NCBI RefSeq assembly: GCF_001705515.1
Contig: NZ_MDJS01000004.1
Coordinates: forward strand, 496,001 to 560,000
Direction: 5' to 3'
Length of the DNA: 64,000 nt
From: Mucilaginibacter sp. PPCGB 2223
GTDB lineage: Bacteria; Bacteroidota; Bacteroidia; Sphingobacteriales; Sphingobacteriaceae
The notes beneath the pieces are model-generated. The model searched no databases, was not told the origin of the DNA, and was given only the letters and a program-made list of their open reading frames with translations. Below, piece after piece: positions 35,110 to 44,586 of the stretch. The position numbers and the translations under genes were made by a program. Every line of letters begins with the position of its first letter. Within the stretch, counting starts at the first letter, position 1.

Positions 35110-35967
35110 TTATAAATACGATTGCAACAGGTTGCTGCGCGAAGTGTGGCGCAGGCGTTGCAGGGCTTTGTCTTTAATCTGGCGGACGCGTTCGCGGGTC
35201 AGGTTATATTTCTCGCCTATCTCTTCCAGCGAAAGCGGATAGTTGTTACCTAAACCAAAAAACAGCACGATAACTTCGCGCTCGCGCTCGGCTAAGGTTA
35301 CTAACGACCGCATGATCTCCTGCGACAGCGATTCTTCCATCAGCAGATCGTCGGTAGTGGGCTCGTTATTCTGCAAAACATCCAGTAAGGTATTCTCCTC
35401 GCCCTGTACAAACGGCGCATCCATACTTACATGGCGGCCCGAATTGCTTAACGAATCGGATATCTTTTCCTCGGTGGTCTCGAGTATCTCGGCTAACTCG
35501 GCTTGCGACGGCTCACGCTCATACTCCTGTTCCAACTTTGAATAAGCCTGGCGTATTTTGTTTAACGATCCGATCTGGTTAAGCGGCAAACGCACAATAC
35601 GCGATTGCTCGGCAACGGCCGACAGGATCGACTGACGGATCCACCATACTGCGTACGATATAAATTTAAAGCCCTTGGTTTCATCAAAGCGTTTAGCCGC
35701 TTTAATTAAACCCAGGTTCCCTTCGTTAATCAGGTCGCCAAGGGTTAAGCCCTGGTTCTGATATTGCTTGGCTACCGAAACAACAAAACGCAAATTGGTT
35801 TTGGTTAAGCGTTCCAATGCAGCCTGGTCTCCCTCCCGTATTTTCTGTGCCAGTATAACCTCTTCATCAGCGGTTATCAGATCTACTTTGCCAATCTCGG
35901 TCAGATATTTATCCAACGACTGGGATTCGCGGTTAGTAATGGATTGGGAAATTTTGAGTTGTCTCAT
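35110..35967 (-). CDS. rpoD: RNA polymerase primary sigma factor (RpoD/SigA)
   Basis: 285 residues, the compact primary sigma of Bacteroidota, lacking most of region 1.1. Region 1.2 is about 18-50 (DKYLTEIGKVDLITADEEVILA), region 2 about 55-125 (TKTNLRFVVSVAKQYQNQGL, FKFISYAVWWIRQSIL), region 3 from VRLPLNQIGSLNKI, and region 4 about 220-280 (EREREVIVLFFGL, SLEEIGEKYNLTRERVRQIKDKAL). It recognises the TTTG/TAnnTTTG promoters seen throughout the window. Its leader has a hairpin followed by six T, 20 bp before the ATG. Confidence 0.96.
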   Translation of the reverse strand: MRQLKISQSITNRESQSLDKYLTEIGKVDLITADEEVILAQKIREGDQAALERLTKTNLRFVVSVAKQYQNQGLTLGDLINEGNLGLIKAAKRFDETKGFKFISYAVWWIRQSILSAVAEQSRIVRLPLNQIGSLNKIRQAYSKLEQEYEREPSQAELAEILETTEEKISDSLSNSGRHVSMDAPFVQGEENTLLDVLQNNEPTTDDLLMEESLSQEIMRSLVTLAEREREVIVLFFGLGNNYPLSLEEIGEKYNLTRERVRQIKDKALQRLRHTSRSNLLQSYL

Positions 35968-35982
35968 TTTTAAAACCTCGTG

Positions 35983-36009
35983 AAAAAATACACTCTGTGT
36001 TCAGAGTGT
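35983..36009 (-). promoter_or_regulatory. rpoD leader hairpin with U tract
   Basis: On the minus strand ACACTCTG (36009-36002) pairs with CAGAGTGT (35997-35990) around a four-base loop, followed by A and six T, which looks like an intrinsic terminator. It is only 15 bp before the rpoD ATG. It may be a termination signal, an attenuator, or part of the ribosome-binding region; the sequence alone does not decide. Confidence 0.55.
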
Positions 36010-36154
36010 TGTACAATGTAGTAAATTACTTTCGTGATAGTCCCTCTATAAACGAAATAAATTATTTGCAAATTGTTATCTGGCTATCCCTCCTACTCAT
36101 TATGACACAATACTGATAAGTAATTTGTCGCAAACAGATAGACACAACTCCCGG

Positions 36155-36162
36155 CAAATTTA
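36155..36162 (-). promoter_or_regulatory. Candidate rpoD promoter -7 box
   Basis: TAAATTTG on the minus strand matches the consensus exactly about 190 bp before the rpoD ATG. The -33 position is not clear. If used, the mRNA leader would include the hairpin with the U tract. Confidence 0.45.
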
Positions 36163-36375
36163 TTGATTCTGGTGCTATAACGCATTTTGAGCCAATATTG
36201 TTTCGAGGTGCAAAGGTAAGGTTTAAAAATTACTTTTACAATACTCATTATAAGTTGTTTGCATGCAGTGTTTAAATGTTAATATCAGGTGACAATCAGT
36301 ATGTTTACCAGCCGGCGGATGATATAGAACGAGGCATATGTTCGGAGAACAGGCCCGGCGCCAAAATGTTTACAC

Positions 36376-36407
36376 TTTGTTTTCACAGATCAATGTTTGT
36401 ATTTTTA
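36376..36407 (+). promoter_or_regulatory. Promoter of the M3 peptidase gene
   Basis: TTTG (36376-36379) and TATTTTTA (36400-36407, seven of eight consensus positions counting free ones) lie 20 bp apart, 49 bp before the ATG. Confidence 0.5.
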
Positions 36408-36455
36408 GCATCTTTACGAAACGTCAAAATTAAATTCTGAACCTAAATAGCCTAC

Positions 36456-38594
36456 ATGAAAACAGTACACTTTTTACCTTTAATAGCTATGGCAATTACT
36501 TTGGCCTCGTGCGGAGGCGGTCATCAAAGCAATAGTGCCGGCAGCGTTTCGGCCGATAACCCGTTGCTAAACGCCAGTACATTGCCCTTGCAGGCCCCGC
36601 CTTTTGATAAAATTAAGGATGCCCACTTTAAACCGGCAATGGAAGAAGGCATGAAACAACGCCTGGCCGAAGTGCAAAAAATTGCCGATAACCCCGATGC
36701 GCCGACTTTTGAAAACACGCTTGCAGCGCTTGAGAAAAGCGGGCAGCTGCTTACCCGGGTTAACTATGTGTTTAACGTACTAACCGGCGCCAATACCAAC
36801 CCGACATTACAGAAGATACAGGAAGAGGAAGCGCCCAAGCTCTCGGCCAACCAGGATGCTATATTCCTGAACAGCAAATTGTTTAAACGCGTGGAAGCTG
36901 TTTACAAAAAGCTCGAAACGCTGAAATTAGATGCCGAATCGAAACGCCTGGTCGAATTTTATTATCAGAAGTTTGTACTGGCCGGCGCAAACCTGAACGA
37001 TGCCGACAAAGAGGCACTGAAAAAACTGAATGCCGAGGATGCCACCCTCGAAGCCAAATTTACCAATAAGCTATTGGCTGCCGCAAAGGCCGGGGCATTG
37101 GTTGTAAGCGATAAGGCCGAACTTGCGGGTTTATCTCCAGGCGCACTCGACGCCGCTGCCCAGGCCGCCAAGGCAGCTAAAATGGACGGCAAATGGCTCA
37201 TCCCATTGCAAAACACCACACAGCAGCCGAGCCTGCAATCGTTAAGCAACCGCGCCACCCGCCAGAAACTTTTTGAGGCTTCGTACACCCGCGCCGAAAA
37301 GAACGATACCAATGATACCCGCGCCACCATAGCGCGCATAGCACAGATACGTACGCAGCAAGCCAAATTATTGGGTTTCGCTAACTATGCCGCCTGGAAA
37401 CTGCAGGACCAGATGGCCAAAACGCCCGGGGCAGTCGAGAAATTCGTGAGCCAGTTGGTTGGCCCTGCAACAGCCAAAGCCGGTCGCGAGGCGGCCGATA
37501 TACAGGCCCTGATCGACCAGCAAAAAGGCGGGTTTAAACTGGAGCCTTACGACTGGAATTTTTATGCCGAGCAGGTACGCAAAGCTAAATTCAATTTAGA
37601 CGAGAGCGAGATAAAACCCTATTTCGAGCTCAACAATGTGTTGCAAAACGGTGTGTTTTATGCCGCTAACCAGCTGTATGGCCTGACATTTAAAGAGCGT
37701 AAAGATTTGCCTGTTTACCAGGCCGATGTGCGCGTATTTGATGTGATCGACCAGGATGGCAGCCAGATCGGCTTATTCTATTGCGACTACTTTAAACGCG
37801 ATAATAAATCGGGCGGCGCCTGGATGAGCAATATGGTCGATCAATCAAAACTCCAGAATCAAAAACCTGTGGTTTATAACGTTTGCAATTTTACCAAACC
37901 CGCTCCCGGCCAGCCGGCACTGATCAGTTTTGACGATGTGACCACGATGTTCCACGAGTTTGGCCACGCATTGCACGGCCTGTTTGCCAACCAGCAATAC
38001 GCCAGCATTTCGGGCAGCAATACCGCACGCGATTTTGTGGAGTTCCCATCGCAATTCAACGAACACTGGGCGCTCGATCCGCAGGTGTTTAAACACTACG
38101 CCGTACATTACCAAACCCACCAGCCTATGCCTCAGGCTTTGGTGGATAAGATCAAAAAGGCCGGCACCTTCAATCAGGGTTATGCCCTTACCGAACTTTT
38201 AGCAGCTGCCGACCTGGATATGCAATGGCATACCTTAGGCGCTAATGCCCCGCTGCAGGATGTAGATAAATTTGAGGCGCAGGCCCTGCACAACACGCAT
38301 TTGGATTTGCCGCAGGTGCCAACACGCTACCGGTCAAGCTACTTTTTACACATTTGGAGCAATGGTTATGCTGCCGGTTACTATGCTTATTTGTGGACCG
38401 AGATGCTGGACGATGACGCTTTCGCCTGGTTTACCGAGAATGGAGGCCTGAACCGTAAAAACGGACAGCGTTTCCGCGACATGGTATTATCGCGCGGCAA
38501 TACCGAAGATTACAATAAAATGTTTGCCGATTTTCGCGGCCACGCACCATCTATCCACCCAATGCTGGTTAAGCGTGGTTTGGTTGAGAAATAA
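36456..38594 (+). CDS. M3-family metallopeptidase lipoprotein (Dcp/oligopeptidase A-like)
   Basis: 712 residues. The signal is a lipoprotein type (TLASC, C19), placing the enzyme in the periplasm or on a membrane. The zinc motif HEFGH begins at H500, with E501 catalytic and H504 the second ligand; the third ligand should be a glutamate about 25 residues on (DFVEFPSQFNE). The helical N-terminal half and the C-terminal cap are full length for a peptidyl-dipeptidase or oligopeptidase. It cleaves dipeptides from peptides, or short peptides internally; substrate preference is not readable. Confidence 0.9.
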   Translation: MKTVHFLPLIAMAITLASCGGGHQSNSAGSVSADNPLLNASTLPLQAPPFDKIKDAHFKPAMEEGMKQRLAEVQKIADNPDAPTFENTLAALEKSGQLLTRVNYVFNVLTGANTNPTLQKIQEEEAPKLSANQDAIFLNSKLFKRVEAVYKKLETLKLDAESKRLVEFYYQKFVLAGANLNDADKEALKKLNAEDATLEAKFTNKLLAAAKAGALVVSDKAELAGLSPGALDAAAQAAKAAKMDGKWLIPLQNTTQQPSLQSLSNRATRQKLFEASYTRAEKNDTNDTRATIARIAQIRTQQAKLLGFANYAAWKLQDQMAKTPGAVEKFVSQLVGPATAKAGREAADIQALIDQQKGGFKLEPYDWNFYAEQVRKAKFNLDESEIKPYFELNNVLQNGVFYAANQLYGLTFKERKDLPVYQADVRVFDVIDQDGSQIGLFYCDYFKRDNKSGGAWMSNMVDQSKLQNQKPVVYNVCNFTKPAPGQPALISFDDVTTMFHEFGHALHGLFANQQYASISGSNTARDFVEFPSQFNEHWALDPQVFKHYAVHYQTHQPMPQALVDKIKKAGTFNQGYALTELLAAADLDMQWHTLGANAPLQDVDKFEAQALHNTHLDLPQVPTRYRSSYFLHIWSNGYAAGYYAYLWTEMLDDDAFAWFTENGGLNRKNGQRFRDMVLSRGNTEDYNKMFADFRGHAPSIHPMLVKRGLVEK

Positions 38595-38614
38595 ATCAAC
38601 CAACATATATATCT

Positions 38615-38644
38615 AAAGAGAGGCCGTTTTCATGGCCTCTCTTT
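38615..38644. terminator. Bidirectional terminator
   Basis: AAAGAGAGGCC and GGCCTCTCTTT form an 11-pair stem with an eight-base loop, A-rich on one side and T-rich on the other, between two convergent genes (M3 peptidase and the 610-residue protein). Confidence 0.88.
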
Positions 38645-38661
38645 GTATTTTCTTCTATTGC

Positions 38662-40494
38662 TTACTGAAGTTTTACTACGGCCGATCCTGCGGTTACCGT
38701 CGACGAATTTTTATTCGCATCAACCGGTAGTCTAAACTGAAAATGACCATTGCTGTCTGTTGTCGTCCAGAAACTTTGCAACCCGGCATTCAATCGCACA
38801 CTTGCATTCGATAACCTTCTGCCTGCCGTATTTTCGACGGTCCCTGCTACACTGTTGGCTGTGCTCAATTCTGTCGAGTTATCCCTGAAGGCAAACGTGC
38901 CAAAAACGTTATCGAAATAAACCTCGCAGTAATAATGGTCCATCAAACCATCGCCATGCAGGGTGAAACTTTGCACAATACTTTGACCATTGGTAAGTTG
39001 TACCGATGCACTTTTGCTGAATGTTGATTGAATGGTCCTGTCGCCGGTTTCGCCCAATCCTAAAAATGAAAGGAAACCGGGTTTGTCGACTTCAATAGTT
39101 GAACTGCTGATAACCGTCGACTGAAGATCGGAAGCGGTTACCTGGTGCGATACGGTTTCTGTTTCATCGACGCCACCATTTTGAAATGACGCCTGCGAGC
39201 CATCCAATTTATGCGCTATCGAAAACCGTGCAGGATCGAGTTGTGTCTGAGCTCCGTTAGGGCCGGTAAACGGATCCAAAGCAAGCAGCGAAGCTATCGA
39301 ACGCGCGTCAAGGTTCCATTGCGCATCTCTTGCTCCGGGTGGCCTGTTTACTAAACCACCTAATGCAGCCTTCAATTGCCAGGCGCTCGGCGTTTTTAAA
39401 GTTGGGTTATAACCCAGCAATACAAACTCCATTTTACCGCCTACCTGACACCATAATAGCTTAACATCGGTGTAAAAGCAAATCACATCGCCATCTCCCG
39501 GTCCGCCGTTACTGGCTTTGGCCTGCATGGTTTCGGTTTCGGAGCTGCTTACCGCATAAGTTTGCTGGTTGGTGACCGAGTTTGAAACCGTTTGATTGAT
39601 GGCCTGTGATCCTAAAGCATCTGTCAGGAGACCATTCACGGTATTTAATGCCGCTCCTGCCGCCTTTACGTCCGGGTCATCAATTAACGAAAACGCTTTG
39701 GATAGGTCGCCCAGATCTTTTTGTATGCCACTTAATGTAGTAAAGCCAGTGCTGATCGGTGTTGTAGTACTGTTAACCGAACTAATCTGAAAACTGGAGC
39801 TATAGCCTTGTAAGGTGGAGTTTGATATTGACGAGGTGTTTAACTTTTTCGAATCAACAACCGGTGCATAAACTATTTTAACAGGCAAAACCGGCAAGGT
39901 AACAATACCAGCACCGGCAACATGCCAGTTAATTTTTAATATGTTATTTGTTTGCTGCCAAGACTCTAAAAGCGACGATCTGCGAGGTGGAACGTTACCA
40001 TTGGTGTAACAGGTTACGTATGCATTTACATCAAGCACATTATTAAACAATATTTCGCTTTCGCCATTATGCACTGTTTTGGTTTGCGATCCCACGGTTA
40101 GGGTTAAAGTATTAGCCGCGGATACCCAATTGCGTATAGTAAATCGCAGTGCAACACGTAAATTGCGGTTGGCATTTACAACGCGGTAAATATTGGTGAT
40201 GTCTCTCTGATCTATTATTACGGTTCTGTTAGGCCCAGGAAGGCCCAAATCGCGTGAGCTCTCCCGCGATCCCGGACTTACAATATGGTCCGAATGCTCA
40301 ACCGGCATGGCATAGTTTATAACCGGGTTGTTATTATTGATGTTAATTTCGCCGACTCTTACGGTGGTATCCTTTTGGGGGAACGGAAATTTGATTTCCT
40401 GCGATTGGATTTTGGTAATCAGATCGGGATACGAAATTTGTGCCAACAACGTGCTGCTGATCAGCAACAGTAAAAAGCTGAATTGATATTTCAT
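38662..40494 (-). CDS. Secreted protein with C-terminal carboxypeptidase-regulatory-like domain, unknown function
   Basis: 610 residues with a signal peptide (ends TLLAQ). The long middle shows beta-rich, Ser/Thr-rich sequence (LTVGSQTKTVHNGESEILF; SSSTIEVDKPGFLSFLGLG) that I cannot assign to a named family. Residues about 545-610 form a carboxypeptidase-regulatory-like sandwich (SVAGTVENTAGRRLSNASVRL, TTDSNGHFQFRLP). There is no sorting domain or catalytic motif. It is probably a surface or periplasmic adhesion or structural protein. It is a single-gene unit bounded by a terminator on its 3' side. Confidence 0.6.
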   Translation of the reverse strand: MKYQFSFLLLLISSTLLAQISYPDLITKIQSQEIKFPFPQKDTTVRVGEININNNNPVINYAMPVEHSDHIVSPGSRESSRDLGLPGPNRTVIIDQRDITNIYRVVNANRNLRVALRFTIRNWVSAANTLTLTVGSQTKTVHNGESEILFNNVLDVNAYVTCYTNGNVPPRRSSLLESWQQTNNILKINWHVAGAGIVTLPVLPVKIVYAPVVDSKKLNTSSISNSTLQGYSSSFQISSVNSTTTPISTGFTTLSGIQKDLGDLSKAFSLIDDPDVKAAGAALNTVNGLLTDALGSQAINQTVSNSVTNQQTYAVSSSETETMQAKASNGGPGDGDVICFYTDVKLLWCQVGGKMEFVLLGYNPTLKTPSAWQLKAALGGLVNRPPGARDAQWNLDARSIASLLALDPFTGPNGAQTQLDPARFSIAHKLDGSQASFQNGGVDETETVSHQVTASDLQSTVISSSTIEVDKPGFLSFLGLGETGDRTIQSTFSKSASVQLTNGQSIVQSFTLHGDGLMDHYYCEVYFDNVFGTFAFRDNSTELSTANSVAGTVENTAGRRLSNASVRLNAGLQSFWTTTDSNGHFQFRLPVDANKNSSTVTAGSAVVKLQ

Positions 40495-40634
40495 GATACA
40501 TTCGGTTTATGCTGAATAATGATCGAATGTAGATAGATGCTTAAACAACGAATACCGTAAAAATACCCTTATTAGGTTCGTCATATCACCTTTTATAAGC
40601 ATGAATTATGCATTTGGTGACGTATGGCGTTAAA

Positions 40635-40669
40635 ATAGCAAAGCCATCCTAACCGATGGCTCTGCTATT
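40635..40669 (-). terminator. Likely terminator of the cupin gene
   Basis: On the minus strand AATAGCAGAGCCATC and GATGGCTTTGCTATT form a 15-pair stem with one G-T pair. The following T run is weak. It overlaps the stop codon region of the cupin gene by almost nothing and lies just beyond it. Confidence 0.65.
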
Positions 40670-40670
40670 A

Positions 40671-41180
40671 TTACATATTTACAGCCTTAATTTGAGTATG
40701 ATCAAGGTTCTGTATGCCGTACTTAACGGTGAGCTCGCCCATTAATTTAATAAACTCGGGGCTTGGCGGCCCTGATGGCGGAGGTGGTAGCTCGTGCTTC
40801 TCGGCTGGGCGGCTTACCTCAATAAACATCTCCTCCAAACCGGCCGGGGTTACCTGTAAGAGATATTTTGCGGTATCTGTCTGTATTTTAAACCCGTGCG
40901 GGATGCCTTTGGGCAGGTAGATATGATCTCCGGCTTTTAACAAGGCTTCCTTTCCGCCGGCAGTAAACAGGATTTCTCCTTCCAAAACATAAAAGCTTTC
41001 ATCTTCGCGGGTATGGGTATGCCCCGGCGGCTCCAGGCCCTTGCGCATAATGGTTTCTATCAAAGCATATTTACCATCGGTATCTTTACCGGTGGCAATA
41101 AAGGTTAAAAAACCGCCCATATACCAGCGGGCCCTTTCGAGGTTGTTGTCGGGGTTAAGATAAATAATTTGGCGATCCAT
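40671..41180 (-). CDS. Cupin-domain protein
   Basis: 169 residues containing one cupin barrel: GLEPPGHTHTREDESFYVLEGEILF holds the first metal motif with two histidines and a glutamate, and GDHIYLPKGIPHGFKI holds the second with its histidine. The C-terminal about 50 residues are proline-rich (HELPPPPSGPPSPEF) with a short helix after. Cupins of this type bind a metal and may be isomerases, dioxygenases or sensors. Nothing beside it names a pathway. Confidence 0.85.
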   Translation of the reverse strand: MDRQIIYLNPDNNLERARWYMGGFLTFIATGKDTDGKYALIETIMRKGLEPPGHTHTREDESFYVLEGEILFTAGGKEALLKAGDHIYLPKGIPHGFKIQTDTAKYLLQVTPAGLEEMFIEVSRPAEKHELPPPPSGPPSPEFIKLMGELTVKYGIQNLDHTQIKAVNM

Positions 41181-41260
41181 AGGTTTTGGTTTAATTAACT
41201 AAAGCTAAAGATTCTAAAATAACCAAACAATTTTTTTTGAATGATTAACTCGCCCGCGAT

Positions 41261-43759
41261 TTACTTCCCAACCATAAACACCGCGTTGCTGAACAACAGT
41301 TTACCATTTTGCCAGAAACTACGGAAGAGCGGGTCGTCGGCCATGTAGATAATGCTGCCGTGGCCGGCGTTCTGCACACCCAATACCATGCCTTTGCTTA
41401 GTTTGGCTTTGGTTTTCTGGCCTACAAAACCGGTTACATAGGCATCTTTGCTGATGGTGCCCACGTTCCAGCCATCATCGCCTAAAAACTCAAACAGTTC
41501 GTCGTTGAGTTTAAGGGTATAGTAAAAATCGGGCAAACCAAAACCCAGCGGGTGGGTATTATCAATATTCACTTTGTAAATAGCACCGGGTATGCTGTTT
41601 TTGAGCGATTCGCGGTCGCGGTTATCATAAGCTTTCGGCAGGTCATCAGCAGATTTCTTATCGGCTTTATCGTCTTTTTTCTCTTCTTTATTTTTGAGCA
41701 GGAAACCTTTTTTATCGATTAAGCCCGATGCCCCGTTTTCCATCGCGATAAGCTTTCCACCCTCGTTCACCCAGTTCAGCAGCTTATCATTCGGCACCGA
41801 ATTATAGTTACCGTCCGGAAAGATCGCCACATCAAAATCACTCATCCTGATGCGGCCCAGGTCCTGCACGCGTACCACGGTAACCGGGTAGCCAATTTGC
41901 TGCTCAAACAGCTGCCATACTTCGCCCATCGCTGCCGACGAAATGCCATCGCCTGCAACGAGCATAATATTGGGTTTGCTGATGTAACGGATAGAAGACG
42001 AACCCAGATCGTTACCCTTATCAACAAAACCCGAATATAAATTGCTTAAGGGGCGGTTAAATTGCGACGCAAGGTGCAATACCAGTTCGTCAAAATCAGG
42101 CTGCCTGTTACCTGCACGGGCTATAATGAGCGATCCGGCGGCAAACTGCCTGCCCACCGCTTCAAATGGTTTTTCCGAATATCTTACTTTGATACCGGCT
42201 TTTAACAATGCCGCTAAAAACTGCACGTCCTGCATCGATCTCCATTCGCACACATAAGCATACGGTGCGGGTGGCAAAAGTTTCACCTCGTTAGCGAAAG
42301 TCATCTTTGCGGTTTCGGGCTTAATACTTTGCTTAAGGCCGTAGGCTTTCAGGCCGTAAGCATAAGGCATAGCCCAGGCGGTGATATCGTAGGTGTTTGA
42401 GTCGGCTACAAAAGTTTTAGGCTCAAAAAGCACGTTTAGCAGCACGGCCTTAGGCTGGTGCGCATCGATCACCATATCGTTGGGGTCAACGTTAAAGGTT
42501 TCGGTTTTATTAGTGAAATAGTTATAGCCCGAAACACCTTTGGGCCCGCCAAAACCGTATTTGATCCCATTACGGTCGAGCACCCCGGCCAATGCTTTAA
42601 TGTTATCCGGGTTATCGTTTTTTACCACATATCCCTTGTACTCGCCGGGAGGTTCGCTTACGCTGATATCGAAAAATTTTTTAAACTCGGCAATGAGTTT
42701 CGGCGCGTTTGCCGATGCCGTTTCCACAGTACTCATACCGGTAGTGTAATGGTGCAAAATACGGTCGGCAAGGGTTAAGGTATCTCCATCGTGTTTTATC
42801 ACAGCCAAACCGGCGCTGATACCGGCCTGCTCATAAGTCATGCCGATGGAACCGTTGTATAGCGGGTAGGTATCGCCGTATGAAGGGTATAACAAGTCGA
42901 ACTCTTCTTTAGTAAAATACATCCAGCCATTTTTATCAAAGTATTTGGCATTGTTTTTACCGATGGTGGTTTGAAACTCGCGCTGCCATTTGCTGATCAC
43001 CTTGTGGAAAGGCTCGGCGGCAGGCGCAAAATAATAAGGTGCGTTGACACCCTGTTCGTGAAAGTCGACGTGCACCTGCGGCAGCCACTGGTTGTAAAAA
43101 CCCACCCTTGCCTGCGATTCCTTTTGCGTTTGCCAGGCCCAGTCGCGGTTCAAATCAAAATAATAATGGTTAACCCGGCCGCCCGGCCATGGCTCCATAT
43201 GCTCGCGCGAAGCAGAATTGGCATCGGGCGCCAGCTCGCGTACCGAATTGTAAAAGTTAATATAACGTTCGCGGCCATCGGGGTTAAGGCAGGGATCAAT
43301 CACTACAACAGTGTTTTTGAGATACTCCTTGGTTTGAGTATTGGCAGGGTCAACCAGGTCGAACAGGGTTTGCATGGCAGCTTCGCTGCTGCTTGGCTCG
43401 TTACCGTGCACGTTATAGCTTAGCCAAACAATAGCCGGGGTAAGTGCGCTGGCTGCACCGCTTTCAATCCCGGCAAGGCGCAGGTTATTTTTGCGGATGT
43501 CTTCGAGACGGTTGATGTTTTCGCCGGATGCGATGAACATAGCCAGCAGCGGCCTGCCTTCGTTAGTGCTGCCATATTGTTGCAGCTTTACATTTTTTGA
43601 GCTTTGCGCGATGTATTTAAAATAGTCGGCTATCCGGTAATGCGGTGTAAATTGTTCGCCCAGCCTATAGCCCAAAAACTCGGCCGGCGATTGTATTTTT
43701 TGCGCCTGCGCGCTGATACAGAAACAAAAGGTGAGGACTAAGGTCAGGTATCTTCTCAT
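41261..43759 (-). CDS. M14-family zinc carboxypeptidase, secreted
   Basis: 832 residues with a signal peptide (ends SAQAQ). The N-terminal half is a metallocarboxypeptidase: HGNEPSS supplies the zinc-binding H118 and E121, and VDFHEQG supplies the third ligand. ERYINFYNSVREL and HYYFDLNRDW belong to the substrate pocket. The second half (about 480-830) is a class I amidotransferase-like region often attached in Bacteroidota M14 proteins. It removes C-terminal residues from peptides outside the cytoplasm. The ATG at 43759 is preferred over an in-frame TTG at 43768. Confidence 0.88.
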   Translation of the reverse strand: MRRYLTLVLTFCFCISAQAQKIQSPAEFLGYRLGEQFTPHYRIADYFKYIAQSSKNVKLQQYGSTNEGRPLLAMFIASGENINRLEDIRKNNLRLAGIESGAASALTPAIVWLSYNVHGNEPSSSEAAMQTLFDLVDPANTQTKEYLKNTVVVIDPCLNPDGRERYINFYNSVRELAPDANSASREHMEPWPGGRVNHYYFDLNRDWAWQTQKESQARVGFYNQWLPQVHVDFHEQGVNAPYYFAPAAEPFHKVISKWQREFQTTIGKNNAKYFDKNGWMYFTKEEFDLLYPSYGDTYPLYNGSIGMTYEQAGISAGLAVIKHDGDTLTLADRILHHYTTGMSTVETASANAPKLIAEFKKFFDISVSEPPGEYKGYVVKNDNPDNIKALAGVLDRNGIKYGFGGPKGVSGYNYFTNKTETFNVDPNDMVIDAHQPKAVLLNVLFEPKTFVADSNTYDITAWAMPYAYGLKAYGLKQSIKPETAKMTFANEVKLLPPAPYAYVCEWRSMQDVQFLAALLKAGIKVRYSEKPFEAVGRQFAAGSLIIARAGNRQPDFDELVLHLASQFNRPLSNLYSGFVDKGNDLGSSSIRYISKPNIMLVAGDGISSAAMGEVWQLFEQQIGYPVTVVRVQDLGRIRMSDFDVAIFPDGNYNSVPNDKLLNWVNEGGKLIAMENGASGLIDKKGFLLKNKEEKKDDKADKKSADDLPKAYDNRDRESLKNSIPGAIYKVNIDNTHPLGFGLPDFYYTLKLNDELFEFLGDDGWNVGTISKDAYVTGFVGQKTKAKLSKGMVLGVQNAGHGSIIYMADDPLFRSFWQNGKLLFSNAVFMVGK

Positions 43760-43853
43760 AGAAAACAATATAGATTGACTAAGCTAATAATTTATCAGGA
43801 ATGTTGATTACATCTGTAACGCAAAAACGTGTTGAGCCGATGTGGTATCCGGA

Positions 43854-43887
43854 AACCGCTTTTAGAAAGGAGGCTCCTCCGGAGCCA
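43854..43887. repeat. Single copy of the GGCTCCTCCGGAGCC palindrome with conserved flank
   Basis: GGCTCCTCCGGAGCC at 43872-43886 is a perfect inverted repeat apart from its central base. The 18 bases before it (CGCTTTTAGAAAGGA) match the flank of the copy at 53818-53832 almost exactly, so these are copies of one element, not chance palindromes. Confidence 0.7.
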
Positions 43888-43906
43888 GGGTCTTCGGTTT
43901 TGTACT

Positions 43907-44581
43907 TCACAAATCGCCGAAAGGCACATCCAGCAGTTCGAAATTTTGCCAGCCGATAAAATCAAAGTGCCACCATTCGTTGCTCAGCTGCCTGAAGCCG
44001 TGATGCTCCATCGCGGTTTTAAGCGTCAGCCGGTTTTTTAATACCTGTGCAGGCAGGTTAGGGTAATCGGCTGCAGCCATAGGGCTAAAACTGTCAAAAG
44101 GTGTGGGCATATCCAGTTCTTTACCGGTTTTAAGATCGATCAGACTTAGGTCGACAGCACAGCCCCGGTTATGTTTTGAGCCTTTTTTAGGATTGGCCAC
44201 GAAGTTTTTATCGCTGGCTTTTTTGTAAAACTGGACGGTTACCGAATAAGGTCGATAAGCATCATAGATCTTTAAACCCAAACCCAGCAAAGCCAGTTCG
44301 GCCTCGACAGCCTTTAAAGCTTTAACAACCGGAAAACGGGCAAAAGCACGTGCCTGGTTATACATGCGCTGGTGCATAAAGTTATTGGTGGTAGCGTAGC
44401 GGATGTCGAGCTGTATGGCAGGCACCTGTTTACTGATCTCAATCAGCTGTTTTTCGGGCGCAAGCTTAATCTGCTTTTTATAATCGCTTGCGCTGATGAC
44501 ATGCAGCGAGTCGCGGTAATCCTGCGCCCAGGCGCCAAAAGCTAAAAGTAATAAGATGGCGAACAGAAATTTGGCCTTCAT
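43907..44581 (-). CDS. ddpX: D-alanyl-D-alanine dipeptidase (M15D, VanX/DdpX type)
   Basis: 224 residues with a signal peptide (ends GAWAQ). The zinc site is complete: SKHNRGCAVDLSLI (H and D ligands), the catalytic glutamate and third histidine in NEWWHFDF. VanX/DdpX enzymes split D-Ala-D-Ala into two D-alanines. Secretion suggests a role in periplasmic peptide recycling, not vancomycin resistance; no vanHA genes are nearby. It follows alanine dehydrogenase by 5 bp, so both likely act in alanine catabolism. Confidence 0.88.
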   Translation of the reverse strand: MKAKFLFAILLLLAFGAWAQDYRDSLHVISASDYKKQIKLAPEKQLIEISKQVPAIQLDIRYATTNNFMHQRMYNQARAFARFPVVKALKAVEAELALLGLGLKIYDAYRPYSVTVQFYKKASDKNFVANPKKGSKHNRGCAVDLSLIDLKTGKELDMPTPFDSFSPMAAADYPNLPAQVLKNRLTLKTAMEHHGFRQLSNEWWHFDFIGWQNFELLDVPFGDL

Positions 44582-44586
44582 ACCGT

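Larger units (their letters stand above)
35968..36375. other. Non-coding DNA between rpoD and the M3 peptidase gene
   Basis: About 400 bp with no gene, between divergent genes. On the minus strand it carries a -7 box (TAAATTTG at 36155-36162), and the hairpin at 35990-36009. To the right it carries the promoter of the M3 peptidase gene. Confidence 0.5.

Noticed and set aside
43907..44581. Vancomycin resistance function for the dipeptidase
   Set aside because: No vanH or vanA-type genes nearby; a signal peptide and ald linkage fit alanine recycling.
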